Source: Rugalucina vietnamica (taxonomy: Eukaryota; Mollusca; Bivalvia; Lucinida; Lucinidae). Taken from it: a stretch of 64,000 nucleotides of DNA. The translations under genes and the position numbers were made by a program. The notes under the pieces were generated by a model that was not told the DNA's origin, did not search any database, and saw only the letters and a program-made list of their open reading frames with translations. The stretch lies in the NCBI GenBank assembly GCA_964017185.1, contig OZ024884.1, forward strand, positions 12,501,548-12,565,547, in the 5' to 3' direction. This document shows positions 40,701-46,063 of this stretch, piece by piece (the stretch's first letter is position 1; every line of letters starts with the position of its first letter).

Positions 40701-41703
40701 ATAGCTAAAAATCACCCATTAATTTTTGACATATTTATTTGTAGGAGGAAGATTTCTTGAACACAATAGCAAAAAGTTCACAGTTAAGATTGTCAATGGC
40801 TTTAAAAAAAAAAATCTGAAAAATAGTTATCAATAGCTAGCAGTCACACTTTAACTTCACCACTGTCTTGCAAGAGGAAGATCCCTTCATTGTGAAAACA
40901 TGCCCATGTAATAAACAGATTTTTCCAAAATCTGTAAAAATTGAAAATTTTCAGTTAAAAGTAAATGATGTTTTCCTTATTTTTTGCTCAAAACATAGAT
41001 TGTTGGTACAAGTTAGAACCGCCTCGCCGAGGTGGTTCCGCCTCGCCGAGGTGGTTCTAACGAGTACCCACAATCTATGTTTTAGAGCAAAAATAAGAAA
41101 AATATGTATACCCAATAAATTCAAGTTTTACTATATAAAAGTGCCAGGGGTGTTATGGGGTATACATTTCATGGGCATGTTTTCCTGATGTTGAACAAAA
41201 TTGCAGAAAGTGCACAGCTTGAAAAGTTTACAAGAGATATTTTGATGTGATGATTGTCAGTGCAGACGATCATACTGTATGTGTGGAAATTTTCCCGTGA
41301 CTTTTATTCGGCGAATTTTCGATTTCCAAATTATTAGCTGGTCTTTGAATTTGCGAACGAGTACTTGTGCAGTTTATAAAGCTTATTGTTAATCTTTATT
41401 AGCGAGAAGTTCTCGCAATTATTTCCGAATTTACAGTATTTACTTGAATATGAAAAATAACTGAATAAAAAAGCAATTATCAGTACCTATAAATCACACA
41501 TTAATCATTGACATATTTATTTGCAGGAGGAAGATTTCTTGAACACGATTGCAGAAAGTGCACAGATTGAGAAAGTTTACAAGAGTTATTTCGATGCGAC
41601 GATAGTTAATGACAGTTTCGAAGACACATTCCTGGAAATTAGAAAAATGGTGAACGACCTGAGTACAGAGACACAATGGGTACCGGTTAACTGGGTGTAC
41701 TAG
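22718..41703 (+). CDS. MPP2/MPP6-like: MPP2/MPP6-like p55-family MAGUK scaffold protein, 13 coding exons
   Basis: Seen: exons 22718-22754, 22991-23112, 25695-25847, 28292-28447, 28970-29048, 31147-31295, 31992-32123, 33860-33974, 34515-34574, 37171-37332, 39905-40107, 40385-40537 and 41527-41703 join in frame with GT/AG junctions to 565 codons plus TAG. Domains by residue: tandem L27 (about 13-120), PDZ (about 140-222, carboxylate loop PLGI), SH3 (about 233-300), lysine-rich HOOK (about 315-334), guanylate kinase-like (about 355-565) ending QWVPVNWVY. Length fits vertebrate MPP2/MPP6 (about 540-580). Known of the family: non-enzymatic membrane-associated scaffold; L27 pairs with Lin-7/other L27 proteins, PDZ binds C-terminal tails, HOOK binds protein 4.1; the GUK P-loop is degenerate, as here (GANGVGRRS). 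Inferred: lateral-membrane or synaptic scaffolding in a mollusc. MPP2 and MPP6 are vertebrate paralogues, so a single orthologue name cannot be chosen; the insect counterpart would be Varicose. Several exons have decayed tandem copies nearby. Confidence 0.93.
22991..23112 (+). CDS. MPP2/MPP6-like: MAGUK coding exon 2 (first L27)
   Basis: The acceptor AATATTTCAG ends at 22990 and the donor GTATGT follows 23112. Phase 1 in, phase 0 out. It encodes [13 protein letters not shown]... to ...[10 protein letters not shown], an amphipathic L27 half that aligns by memory with the N-terminal L27 of MPP2/MPP6 (IDLIFLKGIM-like block matched here by [10 protein letters not shown]). Confidence 0.9.
23144..25170 (+). 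repeat. repeat C cluster in intron 2
   Basis: Starts with the hairpin ATCGCACCTGCCTATAGCAG, then (TCCGT)-rich sequence, then about fifteen 100-145-bp units of TTTACGTCGAAGTTTGGTTT / AGCTGCGAGTCTGAAACC / CCTTGACCTATATTTCACGG; a second head starts at 23789 and tails GATGCAGGTGCGATATCGAC lie at about 24645 and 25132. Frames such as 24441-24157 on the minus strand are unit artefacts. Confidence 0.9.
25273..25507 (-). mobile_element. MITE-A copy
   Basis: Reverse orientation; core CTTCGCGGTGACCGCGAAG with matched arms. Confidence 0.85.
25695..25847 (+). CDS. MPP2/MPP6-like: MAGUK coding exon 3 (L27 linker and second L27)
   Basis: 51 codons, phase 0 to 0, donor GTAAGG. It encodes [20 protein letters not shown] to [11 protein letters not shown]. 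There are two tandem acceptors six bases apart (CACAG at 25694 and ACACAG at 25700); the upstream one keeps TQ and better matches the family's length before the KLED-type motif. Confidence 0.9.
25936..26159 (+). mobile_element. MITE-A copy, core partly decayed
   Basis: GAGCCGCCCTATACAAAAAC start, GTTGGTTTTCTCATGAGGCA end; core GATCAGTTACAGCGAAGCTG has lost arm symmetry. Confidence 0.8.
26377..26925 (-). mobile_element. MITE-A copy split by a SINE
   Basis: The left part ends in the hairpin at about 26448 and the element resumes at about 26763 (ATCAGCTGATCAGCGCC) to GGCGGCTC at 26925. The insert sits in the palindrome centre. Confidence 0.8.
26449..26762 (-). mobile_element. full-length tRNA-derived SINE inside MITE-A
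   Basis: On the minus strand: head AATGGTTAGAGCGTCCGC, TTTGGGAG anticodon-like loop, GTGGGTTCAATCCCGGG, a body of about 220 bp, and an (ATT)n tail at 26449. Transcription would be from internal A and B boxes (RNA polymerase III). Confidence 0.8.
27037..27263 (+). mobile_element. MITE-A copy, ATTT duplication
   Basis: GAACCACGAGGTGAGAAAAC to AAGCGGCTC, flanked both sides by ATTT (27033-27036, 27264-27267). Confidence 0.85.
27400..27633 (+). mobile_element. MITE-A copy, AAAA duplication
   Basis: Complete; core arms CTTCGCGG / CCGCGAAG; flanked by AAAA on both sides. Confidence 0.9.
27684..27960 (+). mobile_element. MITE-B copy just upstream of the exon-4 triplication
   Basis: ACAATATACAGAGG, palindrome around GAACTGTCTCGCTCGAAGAG, CCCCAGTTTTACTATTTAGA, end ATGGACATGTTTTCATGATG. 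Confidence 0.85.
28033..28131 (+). pseudogene. decayed tandem copy 1 of MAGUK exon 4
   Basis: After acceptor ATCAATTGCAG this copies exon 4 nearly base for base, reading [20 protein letters not shown] and on, then small indels shift the frame into TAA at 28129-28131. The acceptor is intact. If spliced in it would end the protein after the L27 pair (about 136 residues). It could be a dead duplicate or a rare poison/alternative terminal exon. Confidence 0.8.
28196..28231 (+). pseudogene. truncated tandem copy 2 of MAGUK exon 4
   Basis: Acceptor TCAATTGCAG followed by the first 35 or so bases of exon 4 ([11 protein letters not shown]), then the sequence jumps to the intron segment beginning GATATTTT that also precedes copy 1 at about 27966. 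The join marks a duplication breakpoint at GTGGATAG. Confidence 0.8.
28292..28447 (+). CDS. MPP2/MPP6-like: MAGUK coding exon 4 (end of second L27, start of PDZ)
   Basis: 52 codons, phase 0 to 0; acceptor ATGAATTACAG, donor GTAAAC. It encodes [20 protein letters not shown] to KSDTEPL. It is the third and only full-length member of a local triplication (see copies at 28033 and 28196). The EPL at its end runs into GITV of the next exon to form the PDZ carboxylate-binding loop. Confidence 0.92.
28539..28634 (+). mobile_element. MITE-A right part
   Basis: ACAAAGATGCTGATCAGCTG to GTGGTGGCTC; the left half is missing. It lies about 90 bases after the exon-4 donor. Confidence 0.75.
28677..28910 (+). 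mobile_element. MITE-A copy, ATTT duplication
   Basis: Complete; matched core arms CTTCGCGG / CCGCGAAG; ATTT on both flanks. It ends about 60 bases before the exon-5 acceptor. Confidence 0.9.
28970..29048 (+). CDS. MPP2/MPP6-like: MAGUK coding exon 5 (PDZ)
   Basis: 79 nt, acceptor TTTCTAG, donor GTATGA, phase 0 in and 1 out. It encodes [20 protein letters not shown] then SMSDKL, matching the PDZ beta-strand block (DLVIARIL-type) of MPP2/MPP6. Confidence 0.92.
29140..29320 (-). repeat. repeat M copy
   Basis: CCATCCATACATATGTATGA, GGGTAAAAGCCCCACAAGAT, ACGTCCCGACGTGACCAT and a CAAACAAACAAA tail; inverted relative to 36046-36305. Confidence 0.65.
29424..30322 (+). repeat. repeat C, complete copy
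   Basis: Head ATCGCACCTGCTTATAGCAG, (CCGT)n/(TTCG)n tract, six internal units, tail CCGATGCAGGTGCGATATCG. The outer GATATCGCACCTGC ends are inverted repeats. Confidence 0.9.
30375..30600 (+). mobile_element. tRNA-derived SINE, full length
   Basis: Head CCATGGCCGAGTGGTTAAGA (Ser/Leu-like A box), B-box-like TTTGAGCCCC, body ACATGTGAGACAAGCCAAGT and TTCTCGGGGTTCTCCC, end AATCTTAAAAGGGATGTAAA. Sister copies at 4163 and 48515. Confidence 0.8.
30598..30685 (+). repeat. repeat K copy
   Basis: ACTGAGATCCTTTAAGAGCA and GGTGATGGGCCATACCCCGG; reverse complement of 20395-20476. Confidence 0.65.
30690..31140. other. intron 5 sequence without recognised features
   Basis: A few short CCCAAGTTCTCCAATTT repeats (about 30720-30840) only. 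Confidence 0.35.
31147..31295 (+). CDS. MPP2/MPP6-like: MAGUK coding exon 6 (PDZ C-terminal half)
   Basis: 149 nt, acceptor CTTTCAG, donor GTAATG, phase 1 in and 0 out. It contains [14 protein letters not shown], a strong PDZ signature shared with MPP2/MPP6, then [10 protein letters not shown] closing the fold. Confidence 0.95.
31497..31602. repeat. 105-bp foldback element
   Basis: AGCAGGCACATGAAGTCAAA at the left is inverted as TTGATGTCATGTGCCTGCCG at the right, with GACGTCA/TGACGT palindromes between. Confidence 0.8.
31631..31865 (+). mobile_element. MITE-A copy (GAGCCGCGACG subtype), ATAT duplication
   Basis: Complete; CCGGTCTTCGGGGTTTCC left body; flanked by ATAT on both sides. Confidence 0.9.
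31992..32123 (+). CDS. MPP2/MPP6-like: MAGUK coding exon 7 (SH3)
   Basis: 44 codons, acceptor ACTTGTAG, donor GTCAGT, phase 0 to 0. It encodes [20 protein letters not shown] and ends DDPNWWQ, the SH3 tryptophan pair. The L-I-P-S-K-E-A-G-L block is typical of p55 MAGUKs. Confidence 0.95.
32137..33172. mobile_element. 1,036-bp element with MITE-A-type ends on both sides
   Basis: Left GAGCCGTGGGACGAGAAAAA ... CATCAGACACAAACGAGC and right (reverse complement) GAGCCACGACACAAGATAAC ... CAGGTCTGACACATCC are both the long-end type of MITE-A, inverted to each other, enclosing about 0.9 kb without the hairpin core. Inside is a CpG/CCAAT patch (about 32410-32510) and ATG GAA AAC GGT at 32571 starting a 29-codon frame. 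Confidence 0.5.
33273..33506 (+). mobile_element. MITE-A copy
   Basis: Core arms CTTCGCAG / CTGCGAAG, both changed relative to the CGCGG form. Confidence 0.88.
33611..33836 (+). mobile_element. MITE-B copy lacking the palindrome
   Basis: CATACCGAAAACATGCCCAT start, ATTTTTGCTCCTCAATCTAT shows the palindrome deleted, end TTTCCTGATG, 23 bases before the exon-8 acceptor. Confidence 0.85.
33860..33974 (+). CDS. MPP2/MPP6-like: MAGUK coding exon 8 (SH3 end, start of HOOK)
   Basis: 115 nt, acceptor TTATTCAAG, donor GTGAGT, phase 0 in and 1 out. It encodes [20 protein letters not shown] then [13 protein letters not shown] is the SH3 closing strand and RKAFVR the conserved start of the HOOK linker. 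Confidence 0.93.
34091..34323. repeat. foldback element CAGTTGTTCAAA
   Basis: Outer CAGTTGTTCAAA / TTTGAACAACTG and an inner near-perfect hairpin (TGTTATTTTTTGTTGACAAA ... about 34168-34256) with loop TTTGCACTGCAAA. Confidence 0.8.
34515..34574 (+). CDS. MPP2/MPP6-like: MAGUK coding exon 9 (HOOK, polybasic)
   Basis: 60 nt, acceptor TTGTTACAG, donor GTAAGA, phase 1 to 1. It encodes [20 protein letters not shown]. The lysine run matches the protein 4.1-binding HOOK segment of p55 MAGUKs. A MITE-B copy begins at or within a base of the donor. Confidence 0.9.
34576..35903 (+). mobile_element. MITE-B copy starting at the exon-9 donor, interrupted by repeat E
   Basis: Left part 34576-34806 with palindrome GGAACCGCCTCGTCGATGCGG, right part 35846-35903 with TACTATATAAAAGTGGGG and TTTTTCTGATG. 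Confidence 0.85.
34807..35845 (+). mobile_element. repeat E, nested in MITE-B, flanked by TA
   Basis: Begins with hairpin TGTCTCCCCCCGACAGGGTC, has a (CCGT)n tract and six roughly 150-160-bp units (CATACAATTTTGTGTCCGCT / AACTTGGTACACTTATAAAG / GATGTGTCATGC), and ends GGGGGGAGACATCAG...TTCTAG. TA dinucleotides at 34805-34806 and 35846-35847 look like a target duplication. Confidence 0.8.
36046..36305 (+). repeat. repeat M copy
   Basis: TTGAATTGGTGCTTAACATC, CCAGTCAACAGCTATGGTCA, AGTAAGCCACCGAGGCTT, ending near GGGCAGGGC. Confidence 0.65.
36450..36500 (+). pseudogene. remnant of a further exon-10 duplicate
   Basis: CAACAGAGAGATTGATTAAA followed by TTATGGTAAATTTACCC repeats the 3' part of the unit seen between the exon-10 copies. 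It marks the upstream edge of the tandem array. Confidence 0.5.
36522..36655 (+). pseudogene. decayed tandem copy a of MAGUK exon 10
   Basis: Acceptor-like TGTTTAG, then an exon-10 copy reading [10 protein letters not shown], an extra TAC codon, and a stop after EEVS. There is no donor; after the GUK P-loop region the copy passes into intron sequence. Confidence 0.8.
36692..36830 (+). pseudogene. tandem copy b of MAGUK exon 10, open through the P-loop
   Basis: Acceptor TGTTTTCAG is intact and the frame is open: [20 protein letters not shown], then P-loop GAIGVGQRW, then reads into intron-derived SDHFKIF and stop. The exon's 3' quarter and donor are missing because the duplication unit joins exon 5' part to intron 3' part. 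Confidence 0.8.
36856..36996 (+). pseudogene. tandem copy c of MAGUK exon 10, open through the P-loop
   Basis: Acceptor AATTTCAG is intact; it reads [21 protein letters not shown]-loop [22 protein letters not shown] and stop. It lacks a donor, as copy b does. It is closest to the functional exon. Confidence 0.8.
37019..37135 (+). pseudogene. decayed tandem copy d of MAGUK exon 10
   Basis: The acceptor AG is changed to AA (TTTCAAA) and a deletion after MP shifts frame to a TAG. Otherwise it is very close to the functional exon 10 that starts 152 bases later. Confidence 0.8.
37171..37332 (+). CDS. MPP2/MPP6-like: MAGUK coding exon 10 (GUK P-loop), with duplicated donor
   Basis: 162 nt, acceptor AATTTCAG, phase 1 to 1. 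It encodes [40 protein letters not shown] and on to RFGGAMP. The donor segment (CTCGTAAGTACCTCTTTAAT) occurs twice in tandem, 21 bases apart, so a second donor near 37353 would insert seven codons (RKYLFNT). The first donor fits the family length. Four decayed copies lie upstream. Confidence 0.92.
37537..38663. mobile_element. hAT-like non-autonomous element in intron 10
   Basis: Starts CAGGGGTCCAGTTACTGGG and ends CTAGCAGGACCCCTG (inverted CAGGGGTCC); flanked by TTAAGCG and TTAAGTG, a one-mismatch 7-bp match compatible with a decayed 8-bp hAT target duplication. 1.1 kb; no transposase seen. Confidence 0.6.
38390..38435 (+). repeat. poly-C / poly-A homopolymer block
   Basis: About 20 C followed by about 24 A; length is likely unreliable in assemblies. 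Confidence 0.95.
38868..39598 (+). repeat. repeat C copy, 3' truncated
   Basis: Head ATCGCACCTGCTTATAGCAG, (TTCG) tract, five units, then joined directly to a repeat M copy at about 39600 in the middle of a unit (GCTGCAAGTCTGACCATCC). Confidence 0.85.
39600..39772 (-). repeat. repeat M copy
   Basis: CCATCCATACATATAAGCCT, TTTGGGGTAAAAGTCCCATA, GGACGTTAAACAG and a CAAACAAACAAG tail. Confidence 0.65.
39905..40107 (+). CDS. MPP2/MPP6-like: MAGUK coding exon 11 (GUK core)
   Basis: 203 nt, acceptor TATTTATAG, donor GTAAGT, phase 1 in and 0 out. It encodes [33 protein letters not shown] and CVLDVNP. These match the GMP-binding-like region of MAGUK GUK domains. Confidence 0.95.
40385..40537 (+). 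CDS. MPP2/MPP6-like: MAGUK coding exon 12 (GUK)
   Basis: 51 codons, acceptor GTTTTTCAG, donor GTAAAT, phase 0 to 0. It encodes [20 protein letters not shown] and a basic tail [31 protein letters not shown] is diagnostic for the MPP2/MPP6 group; the glycine-rich stretch differs from vertebrates. Confidence 0.94.
40745..40819 (+). pseudogene. decayed copy 1 of MAGUK exon 13 (5' part)
   Basis: Acceptor ATTTGTAG followed by [13 protein letters not shown], nearly identical to the start of exon 13, then unrelated and poly-A sequence with a stop. Upstream intron sequence (CATTAATTTTTGACATATTT) is also shared with the functional exon. Confidence 0.75.
40875..41275 (+). pseudogene. decayed copy 2 of MAGUK exon 13, split by MITE-B
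   Basis: The copy starts AGGAAGATCCCTT (40875-40887), is broken by a 303-bp MITE-B (40888-41190), and resumes TTGAACAAAATTGCAGAAAG at 41191. Compared with the intact exon (GAAGATTTCTTGAAC) only a TT at the junction is doubled. Frameshifts follow (GATATTTTGATGTGATGA). Confidence 0.8.
40888..41190 (+). mobile_element. MITE-B copy inside a decayed exon duplicate
   Basis: CATTGTGAAAACATGCCCAT to GGGCATGTTTTCCTGATG, 303 bp. The palindrome arm GCCTCGCCGAGGTGGTTC is locally doubled. Exact ends are defined by the intact exon 13 as empty site. Confidence 0.92.
41527..41703 (+). CDS. MPP2/MPP6-like: MAGUK coding exon 13 (GUK end and stop)
   Basis: 58 codons plus TAG; acceptor ATTTGCAG. It encodes [29 protein letters not shown] and the terminal QWVPVNWVY. 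The C-terminal WVPVSWVY-type ending is shared by MPP2/MPP6. Confidence 0.95.
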   Translation, partial: EEDFLNTIAESAQIEKVYKSYFDATIVNDSFEDTFLEIRKMVNDLSTETQWVPVNWVY

Positions 41704-42640
41704 GTTCATTAAATGTTTCAAGTCAAGCAACAGAATTAAAGAAAACCGTCGCTTTAGGAGCTTATAATTCATAACTGGTTTAGTAGTAGACACCAGTTAA
41801 CTGGTGTGTATTGTGCACAGAAACGCAATGGTTACGGGTTTACTGGGTTTCTAGATTCATTTAATGTTTCAAGTTGGAGCTATAGTCAAGCAAAATACTG
41901 TTAACATTACGGTAGGAGCTTATACTAAGGTGTATTAGGTTCATAAAATGTTTCAAGTTTAAACTATTGTCAATCAGAATACTATTTATTGTTTACGATA
42001 GGAGCTTATACTAGGGTATATTAGGTTCATTAAATGTTTCGAGTTCAAGAAACAGAAATACAGGAAACCATTACTTTAGGGGCTCATAATTTATTGTTAA
42101 TTAATTTTCGAACAAAAAAGCAGTGTGGATTGTGCGCAGAAACACAATGGATACCAGTTAACTGGGTTTACCATGTTCATTAAATGTTTCAAATTCCAGC
42201 TTAAGTCAAGCAGAATACTGTTTATTGTTTACGGTAGGAGCTTATACTAGGGTGCACTAGGTTCATTAAATGTTTCAAGTTTAAGGAACAGAAATTAAAC
42301 TGTTACATTATGAGCTTATAATTCATAGTTAAACGTTTGAGAACAGAAACACAGTAGATTACAGTTAACTGGTGTGTATTTTCTTGTGCACAGAAACACA
42401 ATGGATACTAGTTAATTAGCTTTACTATGTTAATTAAATGGTTTTAGTTCAAGCTACAGTCAAGCAGAATACTGTTAATTGTTTACGGTAGGAGCTTATA
42501 ATTTCAAGTACAGCAGAGGACATAGTTAAAACTGTTTATGTGAGGAGCTGATCATTCAAAGGTGTTATATGAGTGCAGAAACACAATGGTCCTTGTAAAT
42601 GGGGTGTATTAGGTTATTCGGTTTTGCAACTGTCTTAAAT
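41660..42640 (+). repeat. tandemly duplicated C-terminus / 3'UTR units of the MAGUK gene
   Basis: About eight imperfect units, each with AGGTTCATTAAATGTTTCAA and often TAGGAGCTTATA, follow the stop codon. Some retain the coding end: at about 42140 a unit still reads TQWIPVNWVY then HVH and stop. They are probably part of, or just past, the 3'UTR. A candidate poly(A) signal AATAAA lies at about 42889. Confidence 0.75.
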
Positions 42641-43154
42641 CCAAGCTACATAATTTATTGTAAAATACAGAATTTCAGCGAGTAGTATGTGAATAACAAG
42701 ATCAAGATATTACAATCCGGAAGTATACAAGTACAAGAACATTTTATCTTGTGTTATTGGACAGACTATGTTACATGTACTTGGATACACTACAAATCAA
42801 GACACGATTTTGCTATGCTTAATTAATGTAGCAAAAGAATGTAGGTGGATAGGCCACTATAGCCCAATATGAACACATTTAATAAATTGTGGAAAAGTGT
42901 AAACTAGTAGAATCTATTACTTCAGATTTTCAAAAACCATGGGAATGTCTTTGATGTTTACTCCGACTGCTCTTTGTTTTGTACACAGAATTCTTCATCA
43001 TATTTAAAAATAACAAATAATATCACTTCATCTGTTTTGAAATAATAAGCAGGGTTTGCAGTGTCCTTTGATGATTTTTTCTATCATTCCAATTGTTTTA
43101 TTTTTCATCCTGAACATCAGAAAAAGCAGAGCAATTAGAAGGAGGTTATGATAT
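42641..43154. other. 3' flank of the MAGUK gene, no repeat recognised
   Basis: AT-rich sequence with one AATAAA (about 42889). I see no open frame or repeat copy here. Confidence 0.4.
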
Positions 43155-43389
43155 GAGCCGCCACGTGGGAAAACCAACAATCTGCATAGGCGAAAACAAA
43201 GGCGCAGATCAGCTTCGCAGTAACTGCGAAGCTGATCAGCGCCTTTGTTTTAGCTACACATATAGTACAATTTCTCTACTTTCTAAATCCAAAGTTTCCA
43301 GCCTCTAGCGATCTTTTGTAACTGTACAGCCTGGTTTGTGACAGGCCTGGTCGGAACCCCAAATTGTTTGTTTTCTCATGCACAGGCTC
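43155..43389 (-). mobile_element. MITE-A copy
   Basis: Core arms CTTCGCAG / CTGCGAAG. Confidence 0.88.
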
Positions 43390-43902
43390 AATTATCATCT
43401 CATTTAGCTTTTAAATTTTTAGGGCAAGATATGTGTCTTATCGACACTTTTCCTTTTCGTGTTAAACTGCGAAATTGTTCATTTCAGGAATTCTTTTTTC
43501 CTAAGATTTGTTAGTCAAGATTGAATGTATTTTTAAACTGATTGTGATTGGTTCTTTGAAACTTGAAAGTGGCCAATGGCAAGTGATTTCACATAGTCAA
43601 TCATCATGTAAATCATATATCACATATTTTCCCCATATATCAACCAGTCATATTACACATGTATGTATCATGTTATCCATATACACCAATCAAGCCTTGA
43701 ATAATAGTTATGCATGATGTATATAATACATTGAAATTGTAAATAGAAGAGATGCTTATTTTAAAACTGTATTTCATTGTACACAGTTAAAAACTTTGTT
43801 TTGTGAATGTATGTACTCATCTATTAGGAAATCAGAATTGTAAAATTAATGTGTTACAAGGTCACCATAGCAGATCAAAGCCTGGTTCTCCATACATCAT
43901 AT

Positions 43903-44144
43903 GAGCTGCATTATGAGAAAACCGGATTTTTGCCGATGCGAAAACAAAGGCGCAGATCAGCTGTGCACTGTGCAGTAACTGCACAGCTGATCAGTGCCTT
44001 TGTTTCCACCTTATGGATAGTACATATCCTCTTCTTCCTAAATCCAAAATTTCAAGCTTCTAGTCTGCTTCTGTGACTGTACAGGTCGGTTTGTGTCAGA
44101 CCTGGTCGGAAACCCCGAAGACCGGTTTTCTCGTGTCGCGGCTC
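43903..44144 (-). mobile_element. MITE-A copy, ATAT duplication
   Basis: Core arms CTGTGCAG / CTGCACAG with a partial doubling (CTGTGCACTGTGCAGTAACT); ATAT on both sides. Confidence 0.9.
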
Positions 44145-44365
44145 ATATGATAAGCCTTATCACATAAAACTGTTTTTGGCATTTCTGACATGGTAGCCAA
44201 AGGTTCTTTTACCCTATTCACACACAGTCATTCCTTATCACTTGTGCCTTTTCTAGAATCTTACACATATCCTTTTGTCAACTACATTAAATTTGAAAGA
44301 TCTATCATTTTTGCTCCATGTTTTATGAGTGTTTTAACATCATATTCAATATGACATTGTAAGTT

Positions 44366-44600
44366 GAGCCGCATCGTGAGAAAACCGGATTTTTGCCTAT
44401 GCGAAAACAAAGGCGCAGATCAGCTTCGCGGTAACCGCGAAGCTGATCAGCGCCTTTGTTTTCGCCACTCGGATAGTACAATTTCTCTTTTTCCTAAATC
44501 CGAAATTTCAAGCTTCTAACCATTTTCTGAGACTGCACAGACCGGTTTATGTCGGACCTGGTCGGAAACCCCGAAGACCGGTTTTCTCGCGTCACGGCTC
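44366..44600 (-). mobile_element. MITE-A copy, AAGTT flanks
   Basis: Core arms CTTCGCGG / CCGCGAAG; flanked by AAGTT on both sides (5 bp). Confidence 0.9.
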
Positions 44601-44947
44601 AAGTTTATACACAACTTCAGGCTTTATTGGTTTGTTCTCCTGATTCGATATTTTATTTAGCTTACCGGAAATTGTCAAACGAGTTACTGCATTCTCAGAT
44701 TTGCACTTCTTTTTCTAAATCCAATATTTGTAGCAGGGTATCTAAAGTTTAAAGCATCTTGCCATTTGTTTTTGTCAATGCAGAACCCTGTTTGAGTTAG
44801 ACCATGTCAAAAGCCCATTAAAAAATCTACAGCAGTGCTCAAATGAATGTGAATTTAGTATTGTAATTGGTAAACTGTTCAACTGGATTCCTTGAGGCAG
44901 TCTAGTTACCCAAATGAGCTCTGAATGATCTTAACAAAATCATAATT

Positions 44948-45118
44948 GAGACTTTGTGTGGGAAAACCAACAATTTGGGTTCTGTAGCTCGCAAATCAGG
45001 GTGGCTACAGTTCCGACCAGGTCCGATATAAACGGGGCTGTACAGCCAATGGAAGCGCAGCTGACCTGGGTGTTAGTTTTTGCATATGCAGGTTGTTGGG
45101 TGTCTCACTCAGATGCTC
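44948..45118 (+). mobile_element. MITE-A copy, half of the hairpin deleted
   Basis: GAGACTTTGTGTGGGAAAAC to GATGCTC; only one arm (GAAGCGCAGCTGACC) remains. Confidence 0.6.
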
Positions 45119-45336
45119 AAATCTCTGTTTATGATACTTACCTTACCCCCCCCCCATCCAATCAAACATCATACAAGGAATTTGCAGATGCTGTTGGCAG
45201 GGATACAAGTTATTTCGTTTCTGTTATTTCATATCATTTATTTTTGTATTTTACCCCTTTCATATGAAAATGTTTATTATCATGTCTCATACGAGTCATA
45301 TCTTGAGAAAACCTGTTTTTTGCCTATTCAAAAAAG

Positions 45337-45790
45337 GACAACCTGCACTGGAACCATGCTGCAGTATAGAATATAGGAATCTTACATGAGTGTCAGGACC
45401 TGGTATGGATACTGGATAGATAAATCTGTCCTGAGGGGCATCACGAGGCACAAATTTGACTAACCATGCCTTACGCGCAAGCTAGATTCTTTTTGCTTGC
45501 CTTAAGGCGGCAATGCGTGATTTTCATAACATTTACTTAGAAAAACGCTACAGTCACTTCATCTGCCATATTGAAATAGAACATTATTGACATCATTGTG
45601 GCTTATGAGCTTATAATGTCAAAGTTACACGATGTCCTATACAACCAGTGTTAAAAAGAAACATGAATGCAGGGTCAGACAACCTGGAATTTCTGCCCCT
45701 GGCCAAAACCTTGGATATACTGATATTTTCTCGCCAGGTGTGCAAATAAGTTTCTATACTGCAGCATGGTTACAGTGCAGGTTTTGTTTT
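45337..45790. repeat. 450-bp element with 34-bp inverted ends
   Basis: ACCTGCACTGGAACCATGCT (45339 on) is inverted as AGCATGGTTACAGTGCAGGT (about 45765-45786). It interrupts a MITE-A-like left end (GAGTCATATCTTGAGAAAAC at about 45293). Confidence 0.8.
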
Positions 45791-45833
45791 GTTTTTCTCT
45801 CTATCTAGGTAGTCAGTGCTCTAATTTCTAAAT

Positions 45834-46063
45834 TAGCCTCTACATGAGAAAACCAATAATTTGGTTTGGGACCAGGTCCGACAGAAACCGGCCTGTGCAA
45901 CCAAAGAAGATGGCTAGAAGCTTGAAATTTGAGATGAAGAGGGTCTGTACTATTATCTGTGTAGCGAAAACAAAGGCGCTGATCAGCTGTGCATTGAATG
46001 CACAGCTGATCTGCGGCTCTGTTTTCGAATAGACAAAGATCAGGGTTTCTCATGAGGCAGCTT
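45834..46063 (+). mobile_element. MITE-A copy
   Basis: TAGCCTCTACATGAGAAAAC to CATGAGGCAGCT; core arms CTGTGCAT / ATGCACAG, a fourth matched variant. Confidence 0.85.
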
